A stretch of DNA of 64,000 nt from the NCBI GenBank assembly GCA_035771175.1, contig CM069603.1, positions 23,288,286 to 23,352,285 on the forward strand, read 5' to 3'. The first letter of the stretch is position 1; every line of letters starts with the position of its first letter. Below are positions 34,791 to 45,829 of the stretch, one piece after another. The position numbers and the translations under genes are program-made. A model generated the notes under the pieces. It had not been told where the DNA came from and ran no database searches. It was given only the letters and a program-made list of their open reading frames with translations. Origin of the DNA: Paratinospora sagittata (Eukaryota > Streptophyta > Magnoliopsida > Ranunculales > Menispermaceae).

Positions 34791-36589
34791 AAAGGGAAAT
34801 TAAACCCAATAACCCACATTCAATTAATTGAGATGAACAGATGCACTACTATCCTTAAAACTTTGTTAATGTCCACAATATTTATCAACTCATCCTAAAC
34901 CATTAACAAAATCTATTGCTTCAAAAGCAAAAGATATTAACTAACATATGGGAAGAGAAAATAAAACCTTATATCTTGTTCATTTTGTCACTAGTGTCAT
35001 AAAGGAACACAACACGAACAACTACAACTGCTTTTCTTCCTTTTCTTTTCCCTTCTTTTTCCTTCTTGGTCAACCGATGGGGTCCCTTTGTTTTCTAAAA
35101 AAGTTGACAGTCGTATTGCTTTATTGGCTATGATTGCTACGACTAATGAATCGCAACATTGACGAATCATCCATTCTAGTTCATCAATCGTCAAGATGGC
35201 TTTTTCCCTTTAAGCGACATAAGGTCCACGATTCTACTACCATTTAGTAGTTGCATTGATTAAGCTTATTATTGTTGCAACCTGATTCTCTCCATCCAGT
35301 CAAAGGAGTTCCAATAAAAATACCTAAACCTTAGTTAATAATTACATCAAATATAGCATTTTATGACACAAATTAAAGCAAAGATAAGCTTAACACAGAA
35401 ATTTCTCACCAAAAAATAGTAGTCTTGACCTTTCCTTTAGGCAAAGAGATTTTTGGATGCCCTAGCTTGTGGCTTCTTCGAATCCTTTATCTTTGGGGCA
35501 AAACTAAAAATCCCTCTATATGGTCATCTTTCCAACTTTAAATCCTCAAAGTCTCTCCATCTTCCAAGCACGCAAATTTTCTTTAATTTACCTTTTTTTA
35601 ACTTTTTTGTGACATCTTATACTAATGTTGCATAAGACATCATATATGTACTAAAAACTTTTAATACTCTTCTGTTTACAACATATTATTAAATTTGTTG
35701 AAAAAATAATATTTTTATTACATAATTATAAATACGTTAGTAAAAGTCTTTTTCTTTTTATATTTTAATTTTTTCGTGACATTTTTCCAATATAAAAATA
35801 ATGTGTCACAAAAAAACCTTATTGCTTTTTGTGTTTCATCACAAGCCTTTCTAGCTACCAAGCATTTACTTCTTTTATTATGTTTCAATTAGAAAAAAAT
35901 TCTTTTTCTTTGTTTAGAGTAAAAAATTTCTTGATTTGCATCAAATGGATAGTTTTGGTGTACTTTGAATAAAAAACAAAACTATTTTCAATATTTTTCA
36001 CATCATTTTTTTTATATATATATTTTTATCTTACAGTTTGTTTTGAAACTAACCAAAATAAATATGTTGTTTCTGAAAAAAAAAAAGTCTATTCCATTGT
36101 CCATTAGGTAATTTCTTGCACAACATTTATGACTTTTAAGTGTTTAATTCTTTTTTGTATTTTTCAATTAAGAAAAATTCCATTGCTTTATTAAGAATAA
36201 ACTAATATCATTATCTACGTCAAATGGAAAAATATTGTTTGGTGTCTTTCAAATAAAAAATAAAATAAAACTATTATTCCAGTATTTATATAATTGTTTT
36301 TTTTTTTTATCTTATGTTCCGTTTTGAAATCAACCAACATAATAATTATAATTTATTTTGAGGAAATTCTATTTTAAACGGGTCAAAACAAACGAGTATC
36401 TAATTTAAATATGGACAATAATTTTTCTTATTCATTTGAATACCAGTTTTTTTTTTCAATTTAAAAAACTCTCTTTGATTTGTTTCAAAACTAAAAAAAA
36501 TAAAATAATTTGGCCAATTTTAAATTAATTTTCATTTTTTGTTTAATTTTGAAATTCCTTTTGATTTGTTTGAATTCAAACAAAATTAC
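34791..36589. other. AT-rich non-coding stretch
   Basis: No ORF with a recognisable product; the short ORFs (for example 34948-35133 and 35453-35635) show no conserved motif. A pyrimidine-rich run is at 35035-35065 and several poly-T/poly-A runs lie at 36000-36310. The part 35880-36590 contains diverged repeats of a TTTTGTTT...AAA(C/T)CAA type but no clear element borders. Confidence 0.6.
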
Positions 36590-38942
36590 TGTAATCCCCT
36601 GAAAAAAAAATAAAAATAAATAAAAAAACTCACGTACTCACCTTCTTCGCCGCCTCCGACGACATCGCCCTGCGATCCTGCCCTGCAAAATCGCCTCTCT
36701 CTTCCAAAATCCAATCGCGTCTCTCTCGCCCTGCAATCCCTACGCTCTCGCTGCAATCCCGCTCTTCAATCCGCAACCTCGCCCTCTCCGCTACAATCTC
36801 GCCCTCTATAGCTGCAAATCTCGCCCCCTACAGCTGCAATCTCTCTCGCCGACAATCTCGTTCTGCAACTTCGCTTCCGTCGTGACTCTCAACTCAATCG
36901 TCTCGAAACCAATCGCACAAAAAAACCGCACAGCCCTACAATCTCGCTCTGCAACTAAATCGTTGAGACCTAATCGTCTCGAAATCAATTGCACAAGCCC
37001 CTCTCTCTCGAAATCAATCCCACAAAACCCAACTCTTCCTCTCGAAACCTAGCCGCACAAAAAAAAACCCAATCGCATCTCTCTCTCTCTTCTCTTCTCC
37101 ACCATCTTCCCCTGCTCTCGCCGCTCTCTGATCTCTCGCTCTCGCTCTCTCGCTCTGAAACTCTCTCTCGAAACCCTCTCTCAAAACCCAAACTCTCTCG
37201 CGCCTTTCTTTGCTTTGCTCGCTCCGTTCCCCGCGACACATCGCCACCACCACCTCTCTACAACTCACCACCATCAACGCCTCCCTTCTTCTTTATTTCC
37301 CTATTCCATTTTGATTTTTTTTAAACGTTCCACAACACACACTTGTTATAGATTATATTGTATGTCGCACCTTTTCAAAACGCTTCACACATCACCACAC
37401 ATTATATATATACCACATATTGTATTATACCATGTTATACCATACACACCATTATATCATATCACAAGGCATTATAATATGTTATTTTATATATATATAT
37501 ATATATATACTTGTTTGAACATCCCACCACCATATATATGTATATATTTCTACACTCATAATCGTTCTTATGAGTAATTATATTAACAAATGTAATATAC
37601 GTGTACAGGTTGAGTACTAGGCGTGACGAGGAATTTAAGGGATTTGGAATTTAGCGATTCACGTGGGGATGATTCTAGGCCTTTATAATATTTTATTTTG
37701 ATATATAGATAGGAATGTTAAATTAATTAGGTCTATAATATCATTAAATTGCTTATACATGCCTATTGTACATGATTTTATATATACCATGTTGTGATTG
37801 ATAGTCATGATGATATGTGTGTCAACATGAGTAATTAACTCATTCACTAATTAAAATCTTGTCCATCCTACCCCTATCACTTAACCACGTCACAACTTGC
37901 TACTTTATTTTTCTAAGTACCTGCATGTGAAAAATAGGGATAAGCTTGAAAGCCCAGTGGGTCATCTAAACAATTCACAATATTTTATTATGACATATAC
38001 ACAAGAACATTACAAACAAGTTTCACACATTAATCGTTGCAACATTAAATTGTTTGAGTCGAGAATTTTATCACGTTCTAAATCACGTACCTTTAGGAAA
38101 TCAAACACAGGGTGGCACTACCCAAAAATTAGAACTTCGTTGGCGATATTCATCATGAATAACTGCCCCATAATATACATTGGCGATATTCCTTAGAATA
38201 ACTGCCCCATAATAATCAATGACAATATTCCTTAGAATAACTTCCCCATATGTGTGATTCTTATCTTAATTGTATTCTTTAGTGATGTCACACCATACAT
38301 ACAACCTAAGTATGATATTAATTGTATTAACAAACCATATTCAAATTCTACTACACATAGTATCATGTCACAATGCCAAATATAATAATATTAACGCATA
38401 AAATTTCTTTGCTAATATTCCAAGTCATACGTTTCATTATCATGCATTATAATTTATAAATGAGTCTCAAATATCACATGGATTGCATGCATCCAATTAT
38501 CATCTAATCAAAATTGTCAACTTTTATTTAAAAAGGGTTGTAGTACATTAGAAATTTTGATAAAACCTTATTATGATTATTGAAGGGATCAGGATTTACT
38601 TTAAAGGTATGTGCTTTAGACTTGAATTCATTAATTTTATTTAAAATATTGTGTCCATAATGGATGGACAAAGGCAAGTACCCTCATAATTCACTATAAA
38701 AATTTGTATAGTAGAATTATGTGGTCCTTAGCATGAAGATGAAAGGGTATTCGTGTATCTTAACCAGTAAGTTGGTTAGAAGAATACAAATTCGTAGTAT
38801 TGCAATTTTTATTACCTATATAATGGTTATGGGTTAAGATAGACGTATACGATTAACATCTCAATTTTTAGTGATTTTCTCAATAAAATTAAAATATTCA
38901 TTAATTTACAAAAAAATAAGTTTTGAAAATCGGGGTGTTACA
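36590..38942. repeat. solo LTR of an unassigned retrotransposon, perfect target duplication
   Basis: Borders TGTAATCCCCTGA (36590) and TCGGGGTGTTACA (ends 38942) are nearly inverted copies of each other, and both flanks are attac (36585-36589, 38943-38947). The 2,353 bases between carry no retroviral coding sequence. Size, TG...CA ends and 5-base duplication fit a solo LTR, probably of a gypsy element; strand cannot be fixed. An AT dinucleotide run lies at 37488-37508. Confidence 0.78.
36640..37240. repeat. pyrimidine-rich, GC-rich degenerate repeat block in the solo LTR
   Basis: About 600 bases dominated by CTCTCTCGCCCTGCAATC- and CTCTCTCGAAACC-type units of about 15-30 bases. It contrasts sharply with the AT-rich surroundings. 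Overlapping ORFs on both strands (36989-37324 plus, 36985-37277 minus) are Ser/Leu-rich or Arg/Glu-rich and result from the low complexity. Confidence 0.75.
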
Positions 38943-39647
38943 ATTACACTGATATGTTTCAAATCAATGTATTTTGAAATTGAATTCTCTTTGTTTGCTT
39001 TAAATAGAAAAATATATATTTTGGTCTATTTTGAATAAGAAAAATGATAGTATGTTTTGACTAGAACAAACAATTTTGTAGGTTTTGAGTAAAAAAGCTA
39101 ATCTTTCTGATATTTTATTGGTATATATCAAATTCGATAGCTTTTTTGGTCTATATTCAATAAAAACTCTTTCGATCATTTTAAAATAAAAAACAAAAGT
39201 CTTTCAATCTATTTCAAAAGAAAAAAGTTCTTTTGATTCATTTTTAAATGAAAAAAATTCTTTTAGTCTATTATGTATACTAAAAATCTTATGGTCCATC
39301 TCAAATATGAAAAATCCTATCTTAATTTGTTTAAGGCTCATTAGAAGGACATAATATTGAAAGTACAAGAAGGCTATTATGATCGTTAGATTGATTGTGC
39401 ATGACATGCATTGAGATGCGTACATATTTAATGATCATAAAAATGTAATTACACATATAATTGCACTTTAATTAGTGTAGTTCGATAGTATTTTCATGTA
39501 TCATTTATATTGACCAAAAGCATACTCAAATTAGCAATGCCTAGAGAAACACTCAAGGTATGTGGTCATACATCCACTGCTTTTATGTATAGAAAAAAAA
39601 AAAAAAAAACATATTCGACCAATGCCTAACAAACTTTATGTAGTGCC
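38943..39647. other. AT-rich upstream flank of the host gene
   Basis: No ORF with a known product. Contains many short TTTTGATC/TATTTTGAATA-like repeats (38990-39310) and a run of 18 A (39591-39609). It may hold the promoter of the gene at 39910, but no clear TATA box can be singled out. Confidence 0.5.
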
Positions 39648-39909
39648 ATGGAGGCCATGGAAATCGCTCCATCTTACATTTTTCTTCTTGGAGAGAGAGA
39701 GGTGCTAATTGACCCAGTAAAAGAATTGAATGACAGGATATTGATCAATTCCAGCTTGTCCTTGACTCTTAATCCGCGTTGTCTTACATCCCAACTCCTT
39801 CTCCCCTATGCATCCATCATTCTCCTGACTCTGTGGCCATGCAACTGTCAACGAACCATCCCTCATTTCCTACAACACTATTACCTCCATTCATCTCTTC
39901 CTCCTTCTA

Positions 39910-40692
39910 ATGGAGGAGCGGGTCTCATCATCTCCTCGCTTCACTAACCCTAATATTAATGATATTCAACCCGCACCACCACCGCCTGCCCTCCGTTTAT
40001 CAGAAACCTACATTGTCCAGATACCCAAAGATCAAGTTTACCGAGTTCCACCACCAGAAAATGCCCTAATTGTTGAGCGCTACCGCTCAAACCCTCTTCA
40101 AAATACGAGATCTTTCTCATTTCTCTGCAAGTTCTTCGTTTTTATTTCGATAGTTGTTGTAGCAGTCGTCGTTGCATTACTTGTCTACTACTTAGCTGTG
40201 AAACCCAAAAATCCCACATTTATGGTGGAGCGTGTTGTAATGATCATAAAAAATCCGAAGTTGCCTCACCGTCAGAACCATCATGATCAGTACCATATTA
40301 CCTTAAAAGCCACAAATCCAAATGCTCGTGTGGGTATTGATTATCAAAAAGGAGGTAAAGCCTCTCTATCATTCAAGAAACAAAAGCTAGCTACTGGCAA
40401 GCCTCCAACCTTGCACCAAGGGTTTAAAGATACAAAACTTCTTTCAATAATGCTAATTAGTGATGATAAGGGTGTCATGTTACTCAACGAGATGCAGATA
40501 AGTATGAAAAGTAGTCAAGTTTCAAAGAAAGGAGTCTCATTGTCTCTATTAGTAGAAATTCCGGTGAAGATGAAAACTGGGTTGTTGAAGGCATGGAGCA
40601 AGGACATGGTTATTTCTTGCAATATGAGGTTGAATACATTAGGGAAAGATACACGGATATTTTCTCAAAATTGTCAAACCAAAGCCCATTGA
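39910..40692 (+). CDS. NDR1/HIN1-like protein (LEA_2 family), NHL6/NHL13-type
   Basis: A single open frame of 260 residues with no intron needed, the only intact host gene here. The N-terminus is Pro-rich and has the family motif IPKDQVYRVPPPENA (residues 38-52). A hydrophobic segment at about 75-97 (FFVFISIVVVAVVVALLVYY) fits one membrane anchor with the N-terminus in the cytosol. The rest is a LEA_2-type beta-sandwich with KATNPNARVGIDYQKGG (133-149), LATGKPP (160-166) and two Cys near the end (237, 255) that other members also have. Such proteins sit in the plasma membrane and act in pathogen or stress responses; that role is known for relatives, not shown here. Start chosen at the first in-frame ATG (MEERVSSS), usual for the subgroup. 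Confidence 0.92.
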   Translation: MEERVSSSPRFTNPNINDIQPAPPPPALRLSETYIVQIPKDQVYRVPPPENALIVERYRSNPLQNTRSFSFLCKFFVFISIVVVAVVVALLVYYLAVKPKNPTFMVERVVMIIKNPKLPHRQNHHDQYHITLKATNPNARVGIDYQKGGKASLSFKKQKLATGKPPTLHQGFKDTKLLSIMLISDDKGVMLLNEMQISMKSSQVSKKGVSLSLLVEIPVKMKTGLLKAWSKDMVISCNMRLNTLGKDTRIFSQNCQTKAH

Positions 40693-40941
40693 TGACAAAA
40701 TTGTGATTATGGAGATTTCAATTATTTTCTTCTTTTGCTATCTTGCTCTTCCTTTCTACCTTTTCATTTTCTTTTTAATTTTCAGTCATCCAATTTTGCA
40801 ATTTATTTAAATCACTTAATTTTTGCATTTGGGCAGATGAGTTTTCAATTACCTTTAAGTCTTGTTGAGCTAGAAAACATAGTGTTTTGATGAATGAATG
40901 TAATTTCCATGTAAATATTTTATGAGTGTTGCTATAATAAC
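40693..40941 (+). other. 3' flank of the NHL-type gene up to the Athila insertion
   Basis: Pyrimidine-rich and AT-rich sequence after the TGA stop, with T-rich and TGTAATTT-type signals near 40897-40910 that could serve 3'-end formation. The Athila element begins at 40942, after ATAAC (40937-40941), so it lies about 250 bases behind the gene and in the opposite direction. Confidence 0.55.
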
Positions 40942-42650
40942 TGATGCAATAAATTTAAATTTGCAAGTATACGAATATCAAGTTATAATACCTATGGTGA
41001 GTGGGTTATTGTATCCACAAGGAATTATTACTTTCTCTCAATTACCATGTCACATATTTAGAACTTTATTTAGACGATCAATAAAAGATATCACTAGAAT
41101 AAAAGTGGTAAAAATTAAAATTTGAATGTAAGCAAGAAAATATAAAGAAAATTTAATATATGAGAAATGTCTAAAGAATCAATTTCACCTAAGTCACACC
41201 TCAGTACACAGCACACCGCAGTGTCTAGTACCCCCGGGATGTGATGGGTACCTCATACCAAGCGTACCCCAGCCGTTATATACCACATAATATTGTCACA
41301 TCCCAGTACACAGCCCACCACAGTGTCTAGTACCCCCGGGATCATTTCTCCACACTTATGAATAGCGTGGACAAATGATCCCGGGGGTACTAGACACTGC
41401 GGTGGGCTGTGTACTGGGATGTGACAATATTATGTGGTATATAACGGCTGGGGTACGCTTGGTATGAGGTACCCATCACATCCCGGGGTACTAGACACTG
41501 CGGTGTGCTGTGTACTGGAGTGTGACACCTAACCTTCAATTATGTAATTTAAACATGCTTATTATCAAATCAATTTTTTAATCTATAAGTCAAAACCCTT
41601 ACGTCTCTAATTCCCTCTCTTGAGTGTAGAATTAGAACGTATTGTTAAAAACAAGGTTCGATTTCTCGATAAAACCTAAATTCTAAACAACCCATTAAAC
41701 TCCGTGATTTTCCAACAACTTTATGAAACTTTGTAAACCTCTCGATTCTACAATATATTTATGTCATAATCCCCTTTTTCTAACCTAGAAAACTCTCTCT
41801 CGAGTGCCGCCTTTCAAGTCTAACTTCATTCGATATGTGATCAAGAAACCGAAAACATTAAGTATAGGAAATCATGAATAAACTGAATCTAAAATCAAAC
41901 CATAATATTCAAGTTAGGATCCATCTCTTCTCTAGAAAATAGAATTAGTTCATGGACATGGTTACGAGAGAGAAATTGAAAGACAAAATCATCTACTTAA
42001 AATGTAAATGGAAGAAAAGTGAGAAAATCCCCTTCTTTTTCCAGAATTTCTCTGCAACTCTCCTCTTTCAACCTCTTCTCTTGTTCTCCTATTCAGGGCG
42101 CCACGATGGGCGCCGCGACGCTACGCTAAAATTGGGTTTTTCTTCTCTTCTGGGCGCCGTGGCGCCCCGAAACTATTATTTTTCACTTCTTATGCACTCC
42201 TTTCTCCACTTTTTCATCACTTTATGCACTTGATTTTCCCAAAATCTTGGCCTCATCTTTGGCTTCATTTGCACCTTCTTTAAGTTCCTTTGGCTCCTAC
42301 AAAACACACAAATAAATGATCTACACTAATCAAATCACAACAACTATATGCAAGTATGTATGTATTAACATGTATCAAGCAAGTATGTATGTATTAACAT
42401 GTATCAACCATGGTTTATTCAAGAAGGAAAACATCTAAAAACCTAAGTTAACACCTAAATGAGCTTAAAACCTCTAAGCATGCATTTCATGGAAACACCT
42501 ACAACTAACATCTAAAACACAACAAAACACCTAAATGAACCTAAAATAACTAAATGAACTAATTATGCAAAAACACCTAAAAACTAACTAAATGCACCTA
42601 AAAATCTTATAAATTGACATGGAAAACACTAACCAAAACTTCACTTATCA
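40942..42650 (-). repeat. 3' LTR of Athila element 3, carrying a palindromic insertion
   Basis: Collinear with 51035-52566 (compare ACGAATAT...CACAAGGAATTATTACTTTC near 40971 with 51063). Two differences are large: an extra 334 bases plus 6-base duplication at 41193-41532, and a loss of about 170 bases near 42093, which includes the TATA region of the 5' copy. GC-rich island at 42098-42172 (GGCGCCACGATGGGCGCC). Confidence 0.9.
41193..41526. repeat. 334-bp near-perfect inverted repeat (fold-back insertion)
   Basis: Left arm about 41193-41353 and right arm about 41367-41526 are reverse complements with only a handful of changes; the loop is about 13 bases (ACTTATGAATAGC). The ends are GTCACACC and GGAGTGTGAC. 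Flanks are both ACCTAA (41187-41192, 41527-41532). The sister LTR has the empty site CACCGAACC near 51280-51288. Each arm holds two copies of a CAGTACACAGC...TAGTACCCCCGGGAT unit. No ORF. The type of element is not recognised. Confidence 0.88.
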
Positions 42651-44320
42651 AATTTCCCCCAAACTTAGACTTTGATCGTCCCGAGCAAAGAGAAAAATGA
42701 AAGTTGGACTCCACACATATTCTAAGATGAGCAAAGATTTGATTAACTAGAATGGATTCTAATGATCTCAAATATAATACAAATTTAATCGAACATAAAG
42801 CAGGAAAAACTTTGATAGTTTAAACTTATTTGTCTAGATTTTCAACTTACAGCCATGTCTTCTCTTTCATCTTAGTTGACAAACAAGTATTAAAATTAAA
42901 CGCATGACCACTCATAAATCATATAGACCATGCAAGCAAGATAGGAATATGATCTCAACGAAACAAAACCCAGGCTTCATATGCTTGACTTTCACTCTTC
43001 TCTCCACTAATATGGGTTTCACACCATTCAAGATCAATAGGTCTTTACATAACTTGTAATGTAAGGTTAGGTCTAAGGGTATGTCAAAGTAGATACAATG
43101 AAGCTTAATACGCCCAAAACCTCTTTGTTACATCAACAAATTTGCACACATTCCACACCTTACACATGAACCAACACTAAACAACACCCAAACCAGATTT
43201 TTCACATTTGTTTCATGCATATTACCCCAAGTACACCCCCAAGCTTGTTCATTTAATAAATTGATGAAGAACATTTGTTTTCTCTTTTCTTTTCTTTCAA
43301 TTCTTTTTTTATTTTTCTCATTCTTCATCTTTCTTTCTCACTTTTCGCATGAACAACTCATCTTTGAACCTCTTTTTATCACCTTCACATGGCATTCACA
43401 TCCATAGCCCATTTTTCATATACTTTCCCATGAAAACAACCCAAACCCTATTACAATGCATTTCTCAAAGTGTTAAGGGCGCAAGGGTGAAAACAAGATA
43501 GAACAAACAAGGCTTTGGCTTCTAATATTTGGTGACAAGAAACAAGATAAAAGGCTAAAAACTAGGTGACTAGGGACAATATATACTTGGGTAAGCTTTA
43601 TGGATCAAACTATTTCAAAAATGGCTTAAATCATGTCTTTCTCAGTGTGATTCCTAGGATTTCGCCTCAAGAAGAGATCAAACAAGTTATAATGCCAGGT
43701 TTTGAAAAAAAGAAAAATTGAGATCAAAAGATTGTTTAACTTGCAAATTCTCGATTTAACAGTAAGTGGAATTCATGATCATGATTGTGTACTCAAAAAC
43801 CAACAATACTTCAAATAAGCATGACATGTAAGTCAAGCACACAGACGTAAGATTACTCTCTAGTTTTCCCATCTTTATGCTCAGAAATAAGTGCTCATCC
43901 TATCATAGATCATCCATTCACACTTAAATCAAAGCAAAAATCATAATGGAATATGCAACTATTTATTGATCAAACTGCATGAAAGACATAAGTTTTCACT
44001 AAATACACCAAAAGTTCAAACTCGACAAAAAGTTTCACTAAATACGCTAAAACCCCAAAAAATTTAACTCCCCCAAACTTAAAGTATGCATGGTCCTCAA
44101 TGCATAAACATCCACAGAAATAGATAAAAGTTAGAAAAAGGTAATGATACTCCCCTAGTCTTCAAGTAATGAAGACTTGAACGACTTCAGTCTTCCTCAT
44201 CATCATCCTCATCCTTTTTACTTGAATCTTCAATTTCGTCCTCAGTCAACTGCTGTGCTTGAAACATTGGTGGTGTTGGGAATTGTAGTGAAGTGGGACT
44301 AGTGAGATTCATAAACTGTG
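42651..44320 (-). other. non-coding 3' internal region of Athila element 3
   Basis: About 1.7 kb without a supported ORF. The minus strand resembles 18040-19349 of the small Athila derivative, for example the GGACTCCACACATATTCTAAG stretch near 42710, and AACTCCCCCAAACTTAAAGT near 44067. A run of TTCTTTT repeats lies at 43270-43350. The polypurine tract is at its left end. Confidence 0.75.
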
Positions 44321-45280
44321 CTAACACAATATTGTATTAGATTGAATAATCAATGAAACGATCAGTCTTATCCATAAATTGCTCAAGATGAGACAATCAT
44401 TTTTCCAGAGATAGTTGTTGCTCTTGAGATGGATGAGAAGAAGATGGCCCCTCGCTAGGCCCTGTACTTGATGAGGTGATCTCATCTTTATATCTACAGA
44501 AGTTTCCATAATCAATAATGCCTTTGGGTTATAAAATGTCTTCATCCGATCGCCAAGTCACCCCGACATTTTGGCATAATGCGCATATAAGTGAAGGATG
44601 CGTGAGGCCCCCGTCGTTGACGGATTGATGTTGTTTACAATAGAGCTTGCAATCACATTCGCAACCACAATGGATTTTTTGGAAATGATGGCATAAAGCA
44701 TAATTGCCTTGTCTTTAGTCACATTCGATAAGTGACCTACGGGCATCAACTTACCACATAAGAAATTTAACCATGCCTTACTTAGCCGTGTTAATCCCTT
44801 TCGAAGGAATAAAGAAGGGACACCCCTATTAAGCTTCCATACTGTTCCTTGGCTACATAAAGTAGAGATGATCTCATTTGAATCGATTCCTTCATTTAAA
44901 TAAGTGGTATATCCATCATTGTCAATATTTGGCAATCCATAGTAGGCATTGATGGTTGATCGATCAAAAGACACCGTGTGCCCTCTCACAAACACCTTGT
45001 AATCCTCACGTTCTCGGGCAGTTGCATAGAATTCTTGTACTATGGGAATAACAACAAGGGATGGTTTGCGCACAAATGTTCCCCACTCTCAAGTAGCAAT
45101 TATGTTCGCAATTTGAGCAACGTATGCCACAGAAGCATTCATACCCCTTTCCTGTACAAGACTTATCTTCACCACTGATTTATTATATTGTTTTTTTGTT
45201 TCAGCATTGATAAACCTTTGTTGATCAAACGGTGGAGTAGAAGAAGAAGATTCTCGCACATGTTTTGCTTTTGGTGCCAT
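44321..45280 (-). pseudogene. third ORF of Athila (env-position ORF, plant-transposon-protein-like)
   Basis: Starts at ATG 45280 (MAPKAKHVRESSSSTPPFDQ), then RFINAETKKQYNKS, a frame break near 45085, a long frame 45073-44558 and a tail to 44321. The middle has VPIVQEFYATARER, VFVRGHTVSFDRSTINAYYGLP, WKLNRGVPSLFLRKGL, WLNFLCGKLMPVGH and ILHLYAHYAKMSG. This pattern matches the domain often called putative plant transposon protein, which lies downstream of pol in Athila-related elements. The role is unknown. No signal peptide or membrane anchor is evident in this copy, which speaks against an envelope function. Confidence 0.7.
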
Positions 45281-45829
45281 GTCTACACTTGTTCACAAAC
45301 CACAAATCTCAACACAAAGAATTGAATTCAATACTGCTCAACATCAAGGCCCAAACGATCTAACATAAACACCAACGAGTTTCATACTATCCCAATACAA
45401 TCACATAGAAGATAATCCACAAAGACACAAAGATAATCCCACGACTTTGTTTTTAGATTCAAACTATGCAAACGACATTGCTTGGAGTATAAAGCACAAT
45501 AATCGTAGTAGTTTGCTTCCAAATCAACAAATAAAGTGCGAAACCCACTTACATAGTGTGAAACGAAGAAAATCCTCAATCTCTCTTTGATGCCCTAGCT
45601 TTCTATCCGTGAATCACACCTTCTCCTTGAATCCAAGAGAACGAAACGCGAAGATGAAGAAACTAAGGAGGAAATAGTGATTCCACTCGTCAAAATATGG
45701 ACAAGGATGAGAAAAATTCTAAAATGAAAGGCATGTTATGCATGAATGAATGAATTAATGCAAAATTGATGAAAAACTTCAAAGTAAATCCATGGGTTGC
45801 CATCCATAAAGTGCTTAGTTTTAAGTCCT

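Noticed and set aside
34948..35133. Short ORF of 61 residues
   Set aside because: No motif, no start context and low-complexity neighbourhood; not supported as a gene.
36985..37324. Overlapping ORFs on both strands that could be a Ser-rich or Arg-rich protein
   Set aside because: They arise from the pyrimidine-rich repeat block inside a solo LTR and show no domain.
37480..37510. Possible promoter in the AT dinucleotide run
   Set aside because: A simple repeat without other promoter features.
39648..39947. A second host protein of 99 residues before the NHL-type gene
   Set aside because: No recognisable motif, overlaps the real start in another frame; kept only as a possible upstream ORF.
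41193..41526. Precursor of a microRNA
   Set aside because: Arms are far too long and perfect for a usual plant microRNA precursor; a fold-back insertion with flanking duplication is the simpler reading, though siRNA production is possible.
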